The notes under the pieces are model-generated. The model saw nothing but the letters and a program-made list of their open reading frames with translations, was not told the origin of the DNA and searched no databases. From the NCBI GenBank assembly GCA_937863185.1, contig CALMEG010000266.1:1-35878 (forward strand): a stretch of 35,878 nt of DNA, read 5' to 3'. This DNA is from an uncultured Paracoccaceae bacterium (GTDB taxonomy: Bacteria > Pseudomonadota > Alphaproteobacteria > Rhodobacterales > Rhodobacteraceae). Positions 7,997 through 14,916 of the stretch are shown here, one piece after another. Numbering within the stretch: the first letter of the stretch is position 1; every line of letters begins with the position of its first letter. The translations under genes and the position numbers were made by a program.

Positions 7997-8744
7997 CGCG
8001 CGCCAGCACCAGAACCGAAACAGTTGACGCACCGGCATCGAGGCACGCCTCGGCCGCGGCGGCCAGCGTGGCGCCCGAGGTCATCACGTCATCGACCAGC
8101 AGCACGGGCCGCCCCGCGACAAGCGCCGCGCGGCGGGGATGCACCCGGATCGCACCCGCGAGATTGGCAAACCGTGCGGACCGGTCGCGCCCCTCCTGGC
8201 TGGGGGTGGCGCGGCGGCGTTGCAGCAGATCGGCGCACCCCGTCAGGCCGGCCCGCCGCGCAAGCGCCTGCGAGAGCAGGGCCGACTGGTTGTAGCGCCG
8301 GCGCAGCAGCCGGAAACGATGCAGCGGCACCGGCGCCACCAGCATGTCGGGACGCAGAAGCGGCGCGGCGGCCCGGTGCAGCCAGCCCGCCATCGGACCC
8401 ACCAGATCCAGCCTGTCGCCATGTTTCAGCGCCAGCACCATCCGGCGCGCGCTGTCACGATAAAGAAGCGCCGCGCGCCCCTGCGCCCAGGGGCGCGGCA
8501 TCGCCAGGCAATCGTCGCACAGGTCGCCCTGGCCATCGGCCTCGCCGGGCAGGGGGCTGCCGCAGGCATCGCAGACATGGCCCGCGATGAAGGGCGTTTC
8601 GCGCCAGCAGGCACCGCACAGGCCGAAATCTTCGTCGACCGCGCCGCCGCAGGCGATGCAGCGCGGCGGAAAGATCAGGCGCAGGGCCGCGCGCAATCCC
8701 GCTGGTATCCCCGCCCAAAGCGCCTTAGTCTGTGCCCTTGCCAT
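7980..8744 (-). CDS. ComF-family phosphoribosyltransferase-like protein
   Basis: ComF-family proteins have a zinc-finger N-terminus and a type I PRTase-like domain; in naturally competent bacteria they help uptake of single-stranded DNA, elsewhere the role is unclear. The 254-residue protein has two CxxC pairs (CIACGG and CGACW, then CDACG and CDDC, about residues 27-81), YRDSARRMVLALKHGDR, the RYNQSALLS motif and the PRPP-loop VLLVDDVMTSGATL near the C-terminus. The start MARAQTKALW at 8744 shares two bases with the start of the divergent methyltransferase gene. The reading frame continues upstream, antisense to that gene, but has no family similarity there. Confidence 0.9.
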   Translation of the reverse strand: MARAQTKALWAGIPAGLRAALRLIFPPRCIACGGAVDEDFGLCGACWRETPFIAGHVCDACGSPLPGEADGQGDLCDDCLAMPRPWAQGRAALLYRDSARRMVLALKHGDRLDLVGPMAGWLHRAAAPLLRPDMLVAPVPLHRFRLLRRRYNQSALLSQALARRAGLTGCADLLQRRRATPSQEGRDRSARFANLAGAIRVHPRRAALVAGRPVLLVDDVMTSGATLAAAAEACLDAGASTVSVLVLARVAKDA

Positions 8745-9570
8745 GACATCGCCCCCCGTTCTGACCGACCGCCCCGCCCTTCTTCGCCACCGCGCCCGTG
8801 CCCTGCGTGCCGGACCGGAACTGTTCTTGCACGAGGACGCGGCCCTTGAGCTTGAAGAGAGGCTCAACGAGGTTAACAGAACGTTTACGGCGCCCGCGAT
8901 CGTGGCCGCTTTTCCCGAACCGTGGCGCCGGCTGCTGCCCGGGGCGCGGGTGGTGGCCGATGACGAGGTGCTGGCGCTGGAACCCGGCGCGCATGATCTG
9001 GTGGTGCATGCCCTTTGCCTGCACTGGGCCAATGATCCGGTCGGACAGATCGTTCAGGCCGCGCGTGCGCTGCGCCCCGACGGGCTTTTCATCGCGGTGA
9101 TGTTCGGCGGCCAGACGCTGAACGAGCTGCGCGCCGCCCTGGCCGAGGCCGAGGTGGCGGTGACCGGCGGGCTGTCGCCCCGCGTCCTGCCCATGGCGGA
9201 GATCCGCGATCTGGGCGGGCTGCTGCAACGCGCGGGCCTTGCGCTGCCCGTCGCCGACAGCGTCCTGCGCCGGGTCAGCTATGCCGGACCGGCACGGCTT
9301 CTGGCCGATCTACGCGCCATGGGCGAGGCCAACGCCCTTGCCGGGCGCCGCCGCGGCTATACCCGCCGCGCGGTTCTTGCCGATGCGATGCGCCGCTATG
9401 CCGAGGCCTATGGCGATGCCGAAGGCCGGGTTCCGGCCTCGTTCGACATGATCTGGCTGACCGGCTGGAAGCCGCATGAAAGCCAGCAAAAGCCCCTGCG
9501 CCCCGGATCTGCCGTGGCGCGGCTGGCCGATGCGCTTGGCGCGGCGCAGCCCCCCGACGAAAAGTCGTGA
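8743..9570 (+). CDS. SAM-dependent methyltransferase, BioC/NDUFAF5-like
   Basis: The 275-residue protein starts MTSPPVLTDRPALLRHRARA and is a class I methyltransferase-fold protein of the group that includes mitochondrial NDUFAF5. The N-terminal LFLHEDAALELEERLNEVNRTF, the central DLVVHALCLHWANDPVGQIVQAARALRPDGLFIAVMFGGQTL and the C-terminal FDMIWLTGWKPHESQQKPLRPGSA are diagnostic of this branch. The usual GxGxG SAM loop is degenerate here, as in many relatives. The human homologue hydroxylates an arginine of complex I; the bacterial role is not established. The start ATG overlaps the comF start on the other strand, and no strong ribosome-binding site is visible. Confidence 0.82.
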   Translation: MTSPPVLTDRPALLRHRARALRAGPELFLHEDAALELEERLNEVNRTFTAPAIVAAFPEPWRRLLPGARVVADDEVLALEPGAHDLVVHALCLHWANDPVGQIVQAARALRPDGLFIAVMFGGQTLNELRAALAEAEVAVTGGLSPRVLPMAEIRDLGGLLQRAGLALPVADSVLRRVSYAGPARLLADLRAMGEANALAGRRRGYTRRAVLADAMRRYAEAYGDAEGRVPASFDMIWLTGWKPHESQQKPLRPGSAVARLADALGAAQPPDEKS

Positions 9571-9595
9571 AACGCCCCGGCTGCACAACGCCGCA

Positions 9596-9622
9596 TTGAC
9601 CCTTGGGCAAAACGCGTTAATT
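9596..9622 (+). promoter_or_regulatory. Probable hemH promoter
   Basis: TTGACC (9596-9601) is followed after 15 bases by TTAATT (9617-9622), or after 16 by TAATTC. Transcription would begin about 40 bases before the hemH ATG. No Fur or Irr-type box is evident. Confidence 0.45.
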
Positions 9623-9672
9623 CGGGCAGGACCGATCGACAGAAAATCGACAGAAACAGGACAGGACGCACA

Positions 9673-10731
9673 ATGCCCAAGGACAGCACGACCCCCCGCC
9701 TTGCCCATGCCCCGGCCGATCACCCGCCGGTTCCGCGCGCCAGGGTCGGGTTGCTGATCGCCAATCTGGGCACGCCCGATGCCACCGATTACTGGTCGAT
9801 GCGGCGCTACCTGAGCGAATTTCTCAGCGACAAGCGGGTGATCGACTATCCGGCATGGAAGTGGCAGCCGCTGCTGCAACTGATCATCCTGAGCAAGCGC
9901 CCCTTCACCTCGGGCGCGAATTACAAGCTGATCTGGAACGAGGAGGCCGATGAAAGCCCCCTCATGACCATCACCAAGAAACAACTGGCCAAGCTGCGCA
10001 CCGCCGTCGGTGCGCGTTACGGCGCCGATGTCATGGTCGAGTTCTGCATGCGCTACGGCAACCCCTCGACCCGGTCGGTGGTGGACCGCATGGTGCGTGA
10101 GGGCTGCGAGAAGATCCTGTTCCTGCCGCTTTACCCGCAATATGCGGGCGCCACCTCGGCCACGGCGAACGATCAGTTCTTCCGCGCGCTGATGGCGCAA
10201 AAGCGCCAGCCCGCCGCCCGCGTGGCCCCGGAATATTTCGAGCGCCCGTCCTATATCGACGCGCTCGCGCAATCGGTGGAGCGGGTCTATGCCGGGCTTG
10301 AGACGAAGCCCGACGTTCTTGTCGCCTCGTATCACGGGATGCCGAAACGCTATCTGATGGAGGGCGATCCCTATCACTGCCAGTGCCAGAAGACCTCGCG
10401 CCTGCTGCGCGAGCGGCTTGGCTGGGAAGCGGGCGCGATCGACACGACCTTCCAGTCGGTCTTTGGAACCGAGGAATGGCTGCGGCCCTATACGGTGGAG
10501 CATGTGGCCGAACTGGCGAAGGCGGGCAAGAAGAACATCGCCGTGATCTCGCCCGCGTTCAGCGCCGATTGCATCGAGACCCTCGAAGAGATCAACGGAG
10601 AGATCCGCGAGGCCTTCGAGCATGCCGGGGGGGAGAGCTTTACCTATATCCCCTGCCTGAACGACGACGATGCGCATATCGCCGCGCTGATGGAAGTGGT
10701 CGAAGAGAATTTCGCGGGCTGGCTGAAGTAG
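9673..10731 (+). CDS. hemH: Ferrochelatase
   Basis: Ferrochelatase inserts Fe2+ into protoporphyrin IX, the last step of protoheme synthesis. The 352-residue protein shows the family motifs: VGLLIANLGTPDA at 25-37, FLPLYPQYAGATSAT around 150-163, the metal/porphyrin-site SYHGMPKRY with H221, YHCQCQKTSR, TFQSVFG and SPAFSADCIETLEEI. The cysteines in the CQCQ region and near the C-terminus resemble those of [2Fe-2S]-type or Cys-rich bacterial ferrochelatases, but cluster binding cannot be decided here. The gene is monocistronic with its own promoter and a terminator-like element behind it. Confidence 0.96.
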   Translation: MPKDSTTPRLAHAPADHPPVPRARVGLLIANLGTPDATDYWSMRRYLSEFLSDKRVIDYPAWKWQPLLQLIILSKRPFTSGANYKLIWNEEADESPLMTITKKQLAKLRTAVGARYGADVMVEFCMRYGNPSTRSVVDRMVREGCEKILFLPLYPQYAGATSATANDQFFRALMAQKRQPAARVAPEYFERPSYIDALAQSVERVYAGLETKPDVLVASYHGMPKRYLMEGDPYHCQCQKTSRLLRERLGWEAGAIDTTFQSVFGTEEWLRPYTVEHVAELAKAGKKNIAVISPAFSADCIETLEEINGEIREAFEHAGGESFTYIPCLNDDDAHIAALMEVVEENFAGWLK

Positions 10732-10800
10732 GGGGCGCAAGGGGGGCGCTGCCCCCGTCGCCTGGCGGCGACTCCCCCGGGATATTTCCGCAAAGGTGAG
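10732..10800. terminator. hemH 3' element with convergent-gene repeat (copy B)
   Basis: After the hemH stop there is a G-run/C-run hairpin (GGGGGCGCTGCCCCC-like, about 10741-10756), a 6-bp stem GTCGCC/GGCGAC (10757-10772), then CCCCCGGGATATTTCCGCA. Read on the minus strand this last part is CTTTGCGGAAATATCCC, an arm of the element at 6326-6412 and 26095-26125. Transcription termination of hemH is the likely role. Confidence 0.5.
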
Positions 10801-10809
10801 GGGCCGGAA

Positions 10810-10840
10810 AAGAGAAAGGGCAGGCACGGGGCCTGCCCTT
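10810..10840 (-). terminator. Intrinsic terminator of the L,D-transpeptidase gene
   Basis: A perfect 10-bp stem AAGGGCAGGC/GCCTGCCCTT (10816-10825 and 10831-10840) with a 5-base loop. On the minus strand it is followed by the T-rich TCTCTTTTCC. Confidence 0.65.
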
Positions 10841-10870
10841 GTCATCGGGTCGATCCGGCCGGAGCGCGGG

Positions 10871-11479
10871 TCAGATCAGCAGGACCTGGGTGCCGACCTT
10901 CGAGAGGGCGAACAGTTCCTTGATATGTTCGTTGTAAAGGCCGATGCAGCCGTTCGAGGATTTGCGGCCGATCTTGCGCGTGTCGTGGGTGCCGTGGATC
11001 CGGTAATATTGCCACGACAGGTAGAGCGCATGCGTTCCCATCGGGTTATCGGGTCCGGCGGGGACGAAATCGGGCCATTCCGGGTTGCGCTTCTTCATTG
11101 CAGGGGTCGGCGCCCAGGTGGGGCCTTCGACCTTGCGGATCACCTCGGTCCGGCCGCGGCGGGTGAGATCTTCGGAAAGCGGTACCGAGGTGGGGTAGAG
11201 CTTGTAGACCGACTGATCCTCGGACCAGAAATGCAGCGCGCGCGAGATGGTATCCACCAGGATCGCGCCGTTGCGCGTATCGGCAAAGAACGGGCGCCAG
11301 TCCAGCGAGCGGAAGCTGGAGATGTTACGGCGCATGTTGGTGTTGGCGGTGTCCTCGTGGGTCTCGAGCCCGGCATCGAGCGTGTTCTGGGCAAGCGCGG
11401 GCATGGCAGGGCGCGCGCCTAACATGGCGCCCTTTCCCATGAACGCCCGCCGGTTCAGGGGCTTTAGCACATCGGTCAT
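10871..11479 (-). CDS. L,D-transpeptidase-fold (ErfK/YkuD) protein with Tat-like signal
   Basis: YkuD-domain enzymes form 3-3 peptidoglycan cross-links or attach proteins to peptidoglycan. The 202-residue protein has a twin-arginine-like N-terminus (LNRRAFMGKGAML) ending near ALAQ, and the catalytic motif IHGTHDTRKIGRKSSNGCIGL with H162 and C178. The Arg often found after the catalytic Cys-x is replaced here by Gly (SNGCIGL). I chose the ATG at 11479, which has GGAG upstream and exposes the signal; the longer frame to 11581 adds no domain. It is divergent from a CAP-domain lipoprotein and convergent with hemH. Confidence 0.9.
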   Translation of the reverse strand: MTDVLKPLNRRAFMGKGAMLGARPAMPALAQNTLDAGLETHEDTANTNMRRNISSFRSLDWRPFFADTRNGAILVDTISRALHFWSEDQSVYKLYPTSVPLSEDLTRRGRTEVIRKVEGPTWAPTPAMKKRNPEWPDFVPAGPDNPMGTHALYLSWQYYRIHGTHDTRKIGRKSSNGCIGLYNEHIKELFALSKVGTQVLLI

Positions 11480-11651
11480 ATCATCCACTCCATCCGATCC
11501 GGTCTTTGCCAGAGTTGCGCGCACAGATATTGCGCGAGCGCCGCAGGTGCAAATCAAACCGATGTCATCAGGGGTTTTCACGCAACTGTTGGTTTGCGGC
11601 CACGGGTGTTAGGTTGTATGGGACTGTCGAAATCAGCACAGGTGACCAATC

Positions 11652-12161
11652 ATGCTTCGCGTCAAAGGATTGATCTTGCTCAGCGTTCTTGCGCTTTCGG
11701 CCTGCGAGCCGACCCAGCCGCAGGTCGGGCCGGACGGAATGCCGCTGCCGCAGGTCTACAAGATCCGGCCGGGCGACGCGGACAAGATCGCCTATCGCGT
11801 GCTTGATTCGGTCAACAGCCTGCGTTCGGCGCGCGCCACGCCGCCGCTGACGCTGAACGCGCAGCTGAACGCCGCCGCCGCCGCGCATTCGCGCGACATG
11901 GCCGCGCAGAACCGACCGTGGCATTTCGGCTCCGACGGCTCGTCGCCCTATGATCGTGCGCAGCGGGCGGGCTATATGGGCCAGGTGCTGGGCGAGAATA
12001 TCTCGGAGACCTACGAGACCGAGACCGAGACCCTGTCGGCATGGATGGGGCTTGCCGATACGCGCGATGTCATCCTGAACCCGCAGGCGCGCGACCTGGG
12101 CTTTTCGTGGTATCAGGAACCCTCGGGAAAGATCTGGTGGACGATGCTGACGGGCGGCTGA
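11652..12161 (+). CDS. CAP/SCP-domain lipoprotein
   Basis: The 169-residue protein has a lipoprotein signal with lipobox LSAC (C18) and a bacterial CAP (cysteine-rich secretory/PR-1) domain: VLDSVNSLRSARATPPLTLNAQLNAAAAAHSRDMAAQN, WHFG, GYMGQVLGENIS, and SAWMGLADTRDVILNPQARDLGF. These residues outline the CAP cleft histidine and glutamate. Function of bacterial CAP proteins is mostly unknown; some bind cell-wall components or lipids. AGGTGA precedes the ATG. It sits between two YkuD genes, suggesting a shared cell-envelope setting. The domain begins straight after the short acidic linker. Confidence 0.9.
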   Translation: MLRVKGLILLSVLALSACEPTQPQVGPDGMPLPQVYKIRPGDADKIAYRVLDSVNSLRSARATPPLTLNAQLNAAAAAHSRDMAAQNRPWHFGSDGSSPYDRAQRAGYMGQVLGENISETYETETETLSAWMGLADTRDVILNPQARDLGFSWYQEPSGKIWWTMLTGG

Positions 12162-12183
12162 AGACGGCCCGCCCGCGTGATGC

Positions 12184-12209
12184 AAAAGGGGCCCCATGGG
12201 CCCCTTTTT
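12184..12209. terminator. Bidirectional intrinsic terminator
   Basis: A perfect 11-bp stem AAAAGGGGCCC/GGGCCCCTTTT with a 3-base loop lies between the convergent CAP and second L,D-transpeptidase genes. T tracts follow on both strands (five on plus, four on minus), so it can end both transcripts. Confidence 0.8.
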
Positions 12210-12217
12210 CGTGACCC

Positions 12218-12736
12218 TCAGGGGAAGATGAAGATCGGGGTATGGTCGCCGACCATGGCGTAGATCTCTTCGATCTCCTTGTCCTTCACGGCGATGCAGC
12301 CCGCGGTCCAGTCCTTGCCGCGCCCCTTGTTCTTGCGTGCGCGCCCATGGATGAAGATGTCGCCGCCGGGTTTCTTGCCCATCGATTCCGCATAGGCGCT
12401 GTCGGCCTCGTTCGGATAGGAGATGCCGATCGACAGGTGATAGGCGCTGTTGCCGTTGCGCCGGTCGATATAATAAAGGCCCTCGGGCGTCTTGCCGTCG
12501 CCCTCGAACTGCTTGTGGCCGACGGGGTTTCCCCCCAGCCCGATCTTGTAGGTCTTGAGCACCTTCGTGCCGGAAAGCAGATACATTCGCCGCTTTGCCT
12601 TGTGCACCTGCACCTGTGTGACCGTCGGCCCCTTGTAGCTGCGGAATTTCGATTTTGCGCTGTCGCCGCATGCGCCCAGAAATGCCAACCCGCCAAGCGC
12701 GGCGCCGGCCATCAGGATCGATCTGCGTGTCTGCAT
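12218..12736 (-). CDS. L,D-transpeptidase-fold (ErfK/YkuD) lipoprotein
   Basis: The 172-residue protein has an N-terminus with both an RR pair (QTRRSILMAG) and a lipobox LGAC (C23), so it may be a Tat-exported lipoprotein. The YkuD domain follows directly: VQVHKAKRRMYLLSGTKVLKTYKIGLGGNPVGHK, TPEGLYYIDRRNGNSAYHLSIGISYPN, and the catalytic HGR...DWTAGCIAV with H130 and C147. The catalytic motif TAGCIAV belongs to the small YafK/ErfK-type group. It ends the minus-strand run that starts at hslO. It differs clearly from the YkuD protein at 10871-11479, so the two are not a recent duplication. Confidence 0.92.
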   Translation of the reverse strand: MQTRRSILMAGAALGGLAFLGACGDSAKSKFRSYKGPTVTQVQVHKAKRRMYLLSGTKVLKTYKIGLGGNPVGHKQFEGDGKTPEGLYYIDRRNGNSAYHLSIGISYPNEADSAYAESMGKKPGGDIFIHGRARKNKGRGKDWTAGCIAVKDKEIEEIYAMVGDHTPIFIFP

Positions 12737-12811
12737 GTCACTGCCCGTTCTTCATGACGTGTTTTGTGATTCAGATACCGCAACCGCGCGTCCGGCGCCA
12801 GAGATTGCGTA

Positions 12812-13582
12812 TCACTCGGCACGGTCCTGCAAGCGGGTCTCGATCTGGCGCAGGCGGCGCAGAACCTCGTCTCGGTAGGCATCGGTGCGGGCGTTTTCCT
12901 CGGCGTGATGGGCGTCCTGCATCGAGTTCACGATAAGGCCCACGACAAGGTTCACCACCGCGAAAGTGGTGATCAGGATGAAGGGCACGAAGAAGCCCCA
13001 GGCCAGGGGATAGACCTCCATCACCGGGCGCACGATCCCCATGGACCAGCTTTCCAGCGTCATGATCTGAAAGAGCGAATAGGCCGAGCGTCCAAGCGTG
13101 CCGAACCATTCGGGAAAGGCCGTGCCGAACAGCTTGGTCGCCATGACCGCGCCGATATAGAAGATGATCCCCATCAGAAGGAACACGCTGGACATGCCAG
13201 GCAGCGCGCTGATGAAACCCTCGACCACCCGGCGCAGGCGCGGGGCAACCGAAATCACCCGCAAGAGCCTGAGCACGCGCAGCGCCCGCAGCACCGACAC
13301 GCTTTGCGCACCGGGCACCAGCGCAAGGCCAACGATCAGAAAATCAAAGACATTCCAGCCCGAGCGGAAGAAGCGCGGCCCGCGCGCGACCAGCTTTGCC
13401 GCGATCTCGAGGACGAAGACGGCAAGGCAGGCCAGATCGAGCGCGCGGATCACCACGCCGAAATGCGCCATCACCGGGGCCGAGGTTTCCAGCCCCAGGA
13501 TCACCGCGTTGAACAGGATCACGCCGAGGATCGCGTAGCGCACTTTCGGTTGTTCGATCCACTGGCCAAGCTGTTCGCGCAT
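12812..13582 (-). CDS. Voltage-gated sodium channel, NaChBac/NavAb type
   Basis: The 256-residue protein is a single six-TM channel subunit that would act as a tetramer in the inner membrane. It has S1-S3 (about 17-90), an S4 with regularly spaced arginines R99, R102, R105 and R108 (VLRALRVLRLLRVI), the pore with selectivity filter TLESWSM at 175-181 (identical to the NavAb filter), S6 FAVVNLVVGLIVNSM and a short C-terminal coiled coil (about 225-254). Relatives are known from Silicibacter and Rhodobacter. I chose ATG 13582; the extension to 13759 is antisense-like and overlaps the upstream gene. It starts 29 bases after the RNA methyltransferase gene. Confidence 0.94.
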   Translation of the reverse strand: MREQLGQWIEQPKVRYAILGVILFNAVILGLETSAPVMAHFGVVIRALDLACLAVFVLEIAAKLVARGPRFFRSGWNVFDFLIVGLALVPGAQSVSVLRALRVLRLLRVISVAPRLRRVVEGFISALPGMSSVFLLMGIIFYIGAVMATKLFGTAFPEWFGTLGRSAYSLFQIMTLESWSMGIVRPVMEVYPLAWGFFVPFILITTFAVVNLVVGLIVNSMQDAHHAEENARTDAYRDEVLRRLRQIETRLQDRAE

Positions 13583-13611
13583 GTTCCTGCCGTCCCTGTC
13601 TGCAATCCGCC

Positions 13612-14850
13612 TCAGCGCGGGATATGGGGCAGGCGAAAGCGGGCGACAAGCTCGACATGCGCCGACCAGCGGAACTGGTCGACGACGCGCACCCAGTCCA
13701 GGACGTAGCTGGCCCCGGCCAGCACGCGGGCGTCGCGCGCGAAGGTGACGGGATTGCACGATACATAGGCCAGAAGCGGCACCTGCGACCGGGCGATCTG
13801 GGCCACCTGCGCCTCGGCGCCCGCGCGCGGCGGGTCGATCACGATTGCGTCATATCCGGCCAGCTCGTCGGGCAGAAGCGGGCGGCGGAAAAGATCGCGT
13901 GCCTCGGTTCCAAGATGTTTCAGGCCGCTTGTGGCGCGCCAGGCCTGATCCATCGCCGCGACCATCGCCGCCTCGCCCTCGACGGCATGGACCTCGGCGG
14001 TTTCGGCCAGTGCAAGCGCGAAGGTGCCCGCGCCCGCGAACAGATCGGCCACCCGCGCGGGTGCCCCGATCGCCGCGCGTACCCCGGCCAGAAGTGCGGC
14101 TTCGCCCTCGGCCGTGGCCTGAAGAAAGGCGCCGGCGGGCGGGACCACATGGGCGCGGCCGAATTGCTGCGCGGCGGGGCGGCGCGCGGCCACGGTTTCG
14201 CCGTTCCAGCTCAGCCGCGCCAGATCGTGACTGCGGGCCAGACCGGCCAGGGCCTCGAAAAGGGCGGGGTCGTCGGGCTTCTTGCCGCCCTGTGCCGCGA
14301 CATCGAGGCCCGCCTCCGACAGGGTCAGGGTGAAGGCGACCTCTCCCTTCCGGCTGGCGCCAAGCGCGGTTGCGGCATGGAGCGCGGGCAGCGCCGCCAT
14401 CAGTTCGGGGCGCAGGATCAGGCAGTCGGCAATCTCGATCACCGTGCCCGAGGCGCGTGCGTGGAAACCGACCAGCGTACCCTTCTTGGTGCGCCGCCCG
14501 GCAAGCGTCGCGCGCCGCCGCGACCGGGGCGGAGAGGTCTCGACCGCCGCGACCGGCGCCTCAAGCCCCTGCCCGGCAAGCGCGACCCGCACCACATCGG
14601 CCTTCCAGCCCGCCACGAAATCATCCGAGGCATGTTGCAGGGCGCAGCCCCCGCAGGCGCGGTAATGCGCGCAGGGCGGGCGCACCCGCGCGGCAGAGGG
14701 CGTCACGATCCGCGGCGCCTCGATCCGGCCGCCCGCGATTTCGCCCTCGACCTCTTCGCCCGGCAGGGCCATGGCAACATGCACCCTGCCCTCGGGGCCA
14801 GTGGCCACCCCGTCGGCATGCAGCGAAAGCCGGTCGATTGTCAGGCGCAT
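13612..14850 (-). CDS. RNA (uracil-5-)-methyltransferase, RlmD/TrmA family
   Basis: The 412-residue protein is a class I RNA m5U methyltransferase. It has a short N-terminal TRAM-like part, the iron-sulfur cysteines C60-x5-C66-x2-C69 (CAHYRACGGCALQH) plus C142 (ADCLIL), motif I DLFAGAGTFALALA, the IDPPRAGAE motif (338-344) and the catalytic C364 in YVSCNPVTFARD. The presence of the cluster points to the RlmD/RumA branch (23S rRNA U1939) rather than TrmA, although at 412 residues it is a little shorter than E. coli RlmD. It lies within the minus-strand run, 66 bases after the ABC exporter gene. Confidence 0.9.
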   Translation of the reverse strand: MRLTIDRLSLHADGVATGPEGRVHVAMALPGEEVEGEIAGGRIEAPRIVTPSAARVRPPCAHYRACGGCALQHASDDFVAGWKADVVRVALAGQGLEAPVAAVETSPPRSRRRATLAGRRTKKGTLVGFHARASGTVIEIADCLILRPELMAALPALHAATALGASRKGEVAFTLTLSEAGLDVAAQGGKKPDDPALFEALAGLARSHDLARLSWNGETVAARRPAAQQFGRAHVVPPAGAFLQATAEGEAALLAGVRAAIGAPARVADLFAGAGTFALALAETAEVHAVEGEAAMVAAMDQAWRATSGLKHLGTEARDLFRRPLLPDELAGYDAIVIDPPRAGAEAQVAQIARSQVPLLAYVSCNPVTFARDARVLAGASYVLDWVRVVDQFRWSAHVELVARFRLPHIPR

Positions 14851-14916
14851 CGGTTGATCCTGTTCTGTCTGCCGCCCCGATTTAGCCGCCTGATTGCCGC
14901 AGGCAAGGCCCGGATG

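Noticed and set aside
9310..10845. Open frame of 511 codons antisense to hemH
   Set aside because: hemH is complete and conserved on the other strand; the antisense product has no domain.
11590..11640. Possible promoter for the CAP gene (TTGCGG with TATGGG)
   Set aside because: Spacing is 17 but the -10 is poor and other matches are equally good in this region.
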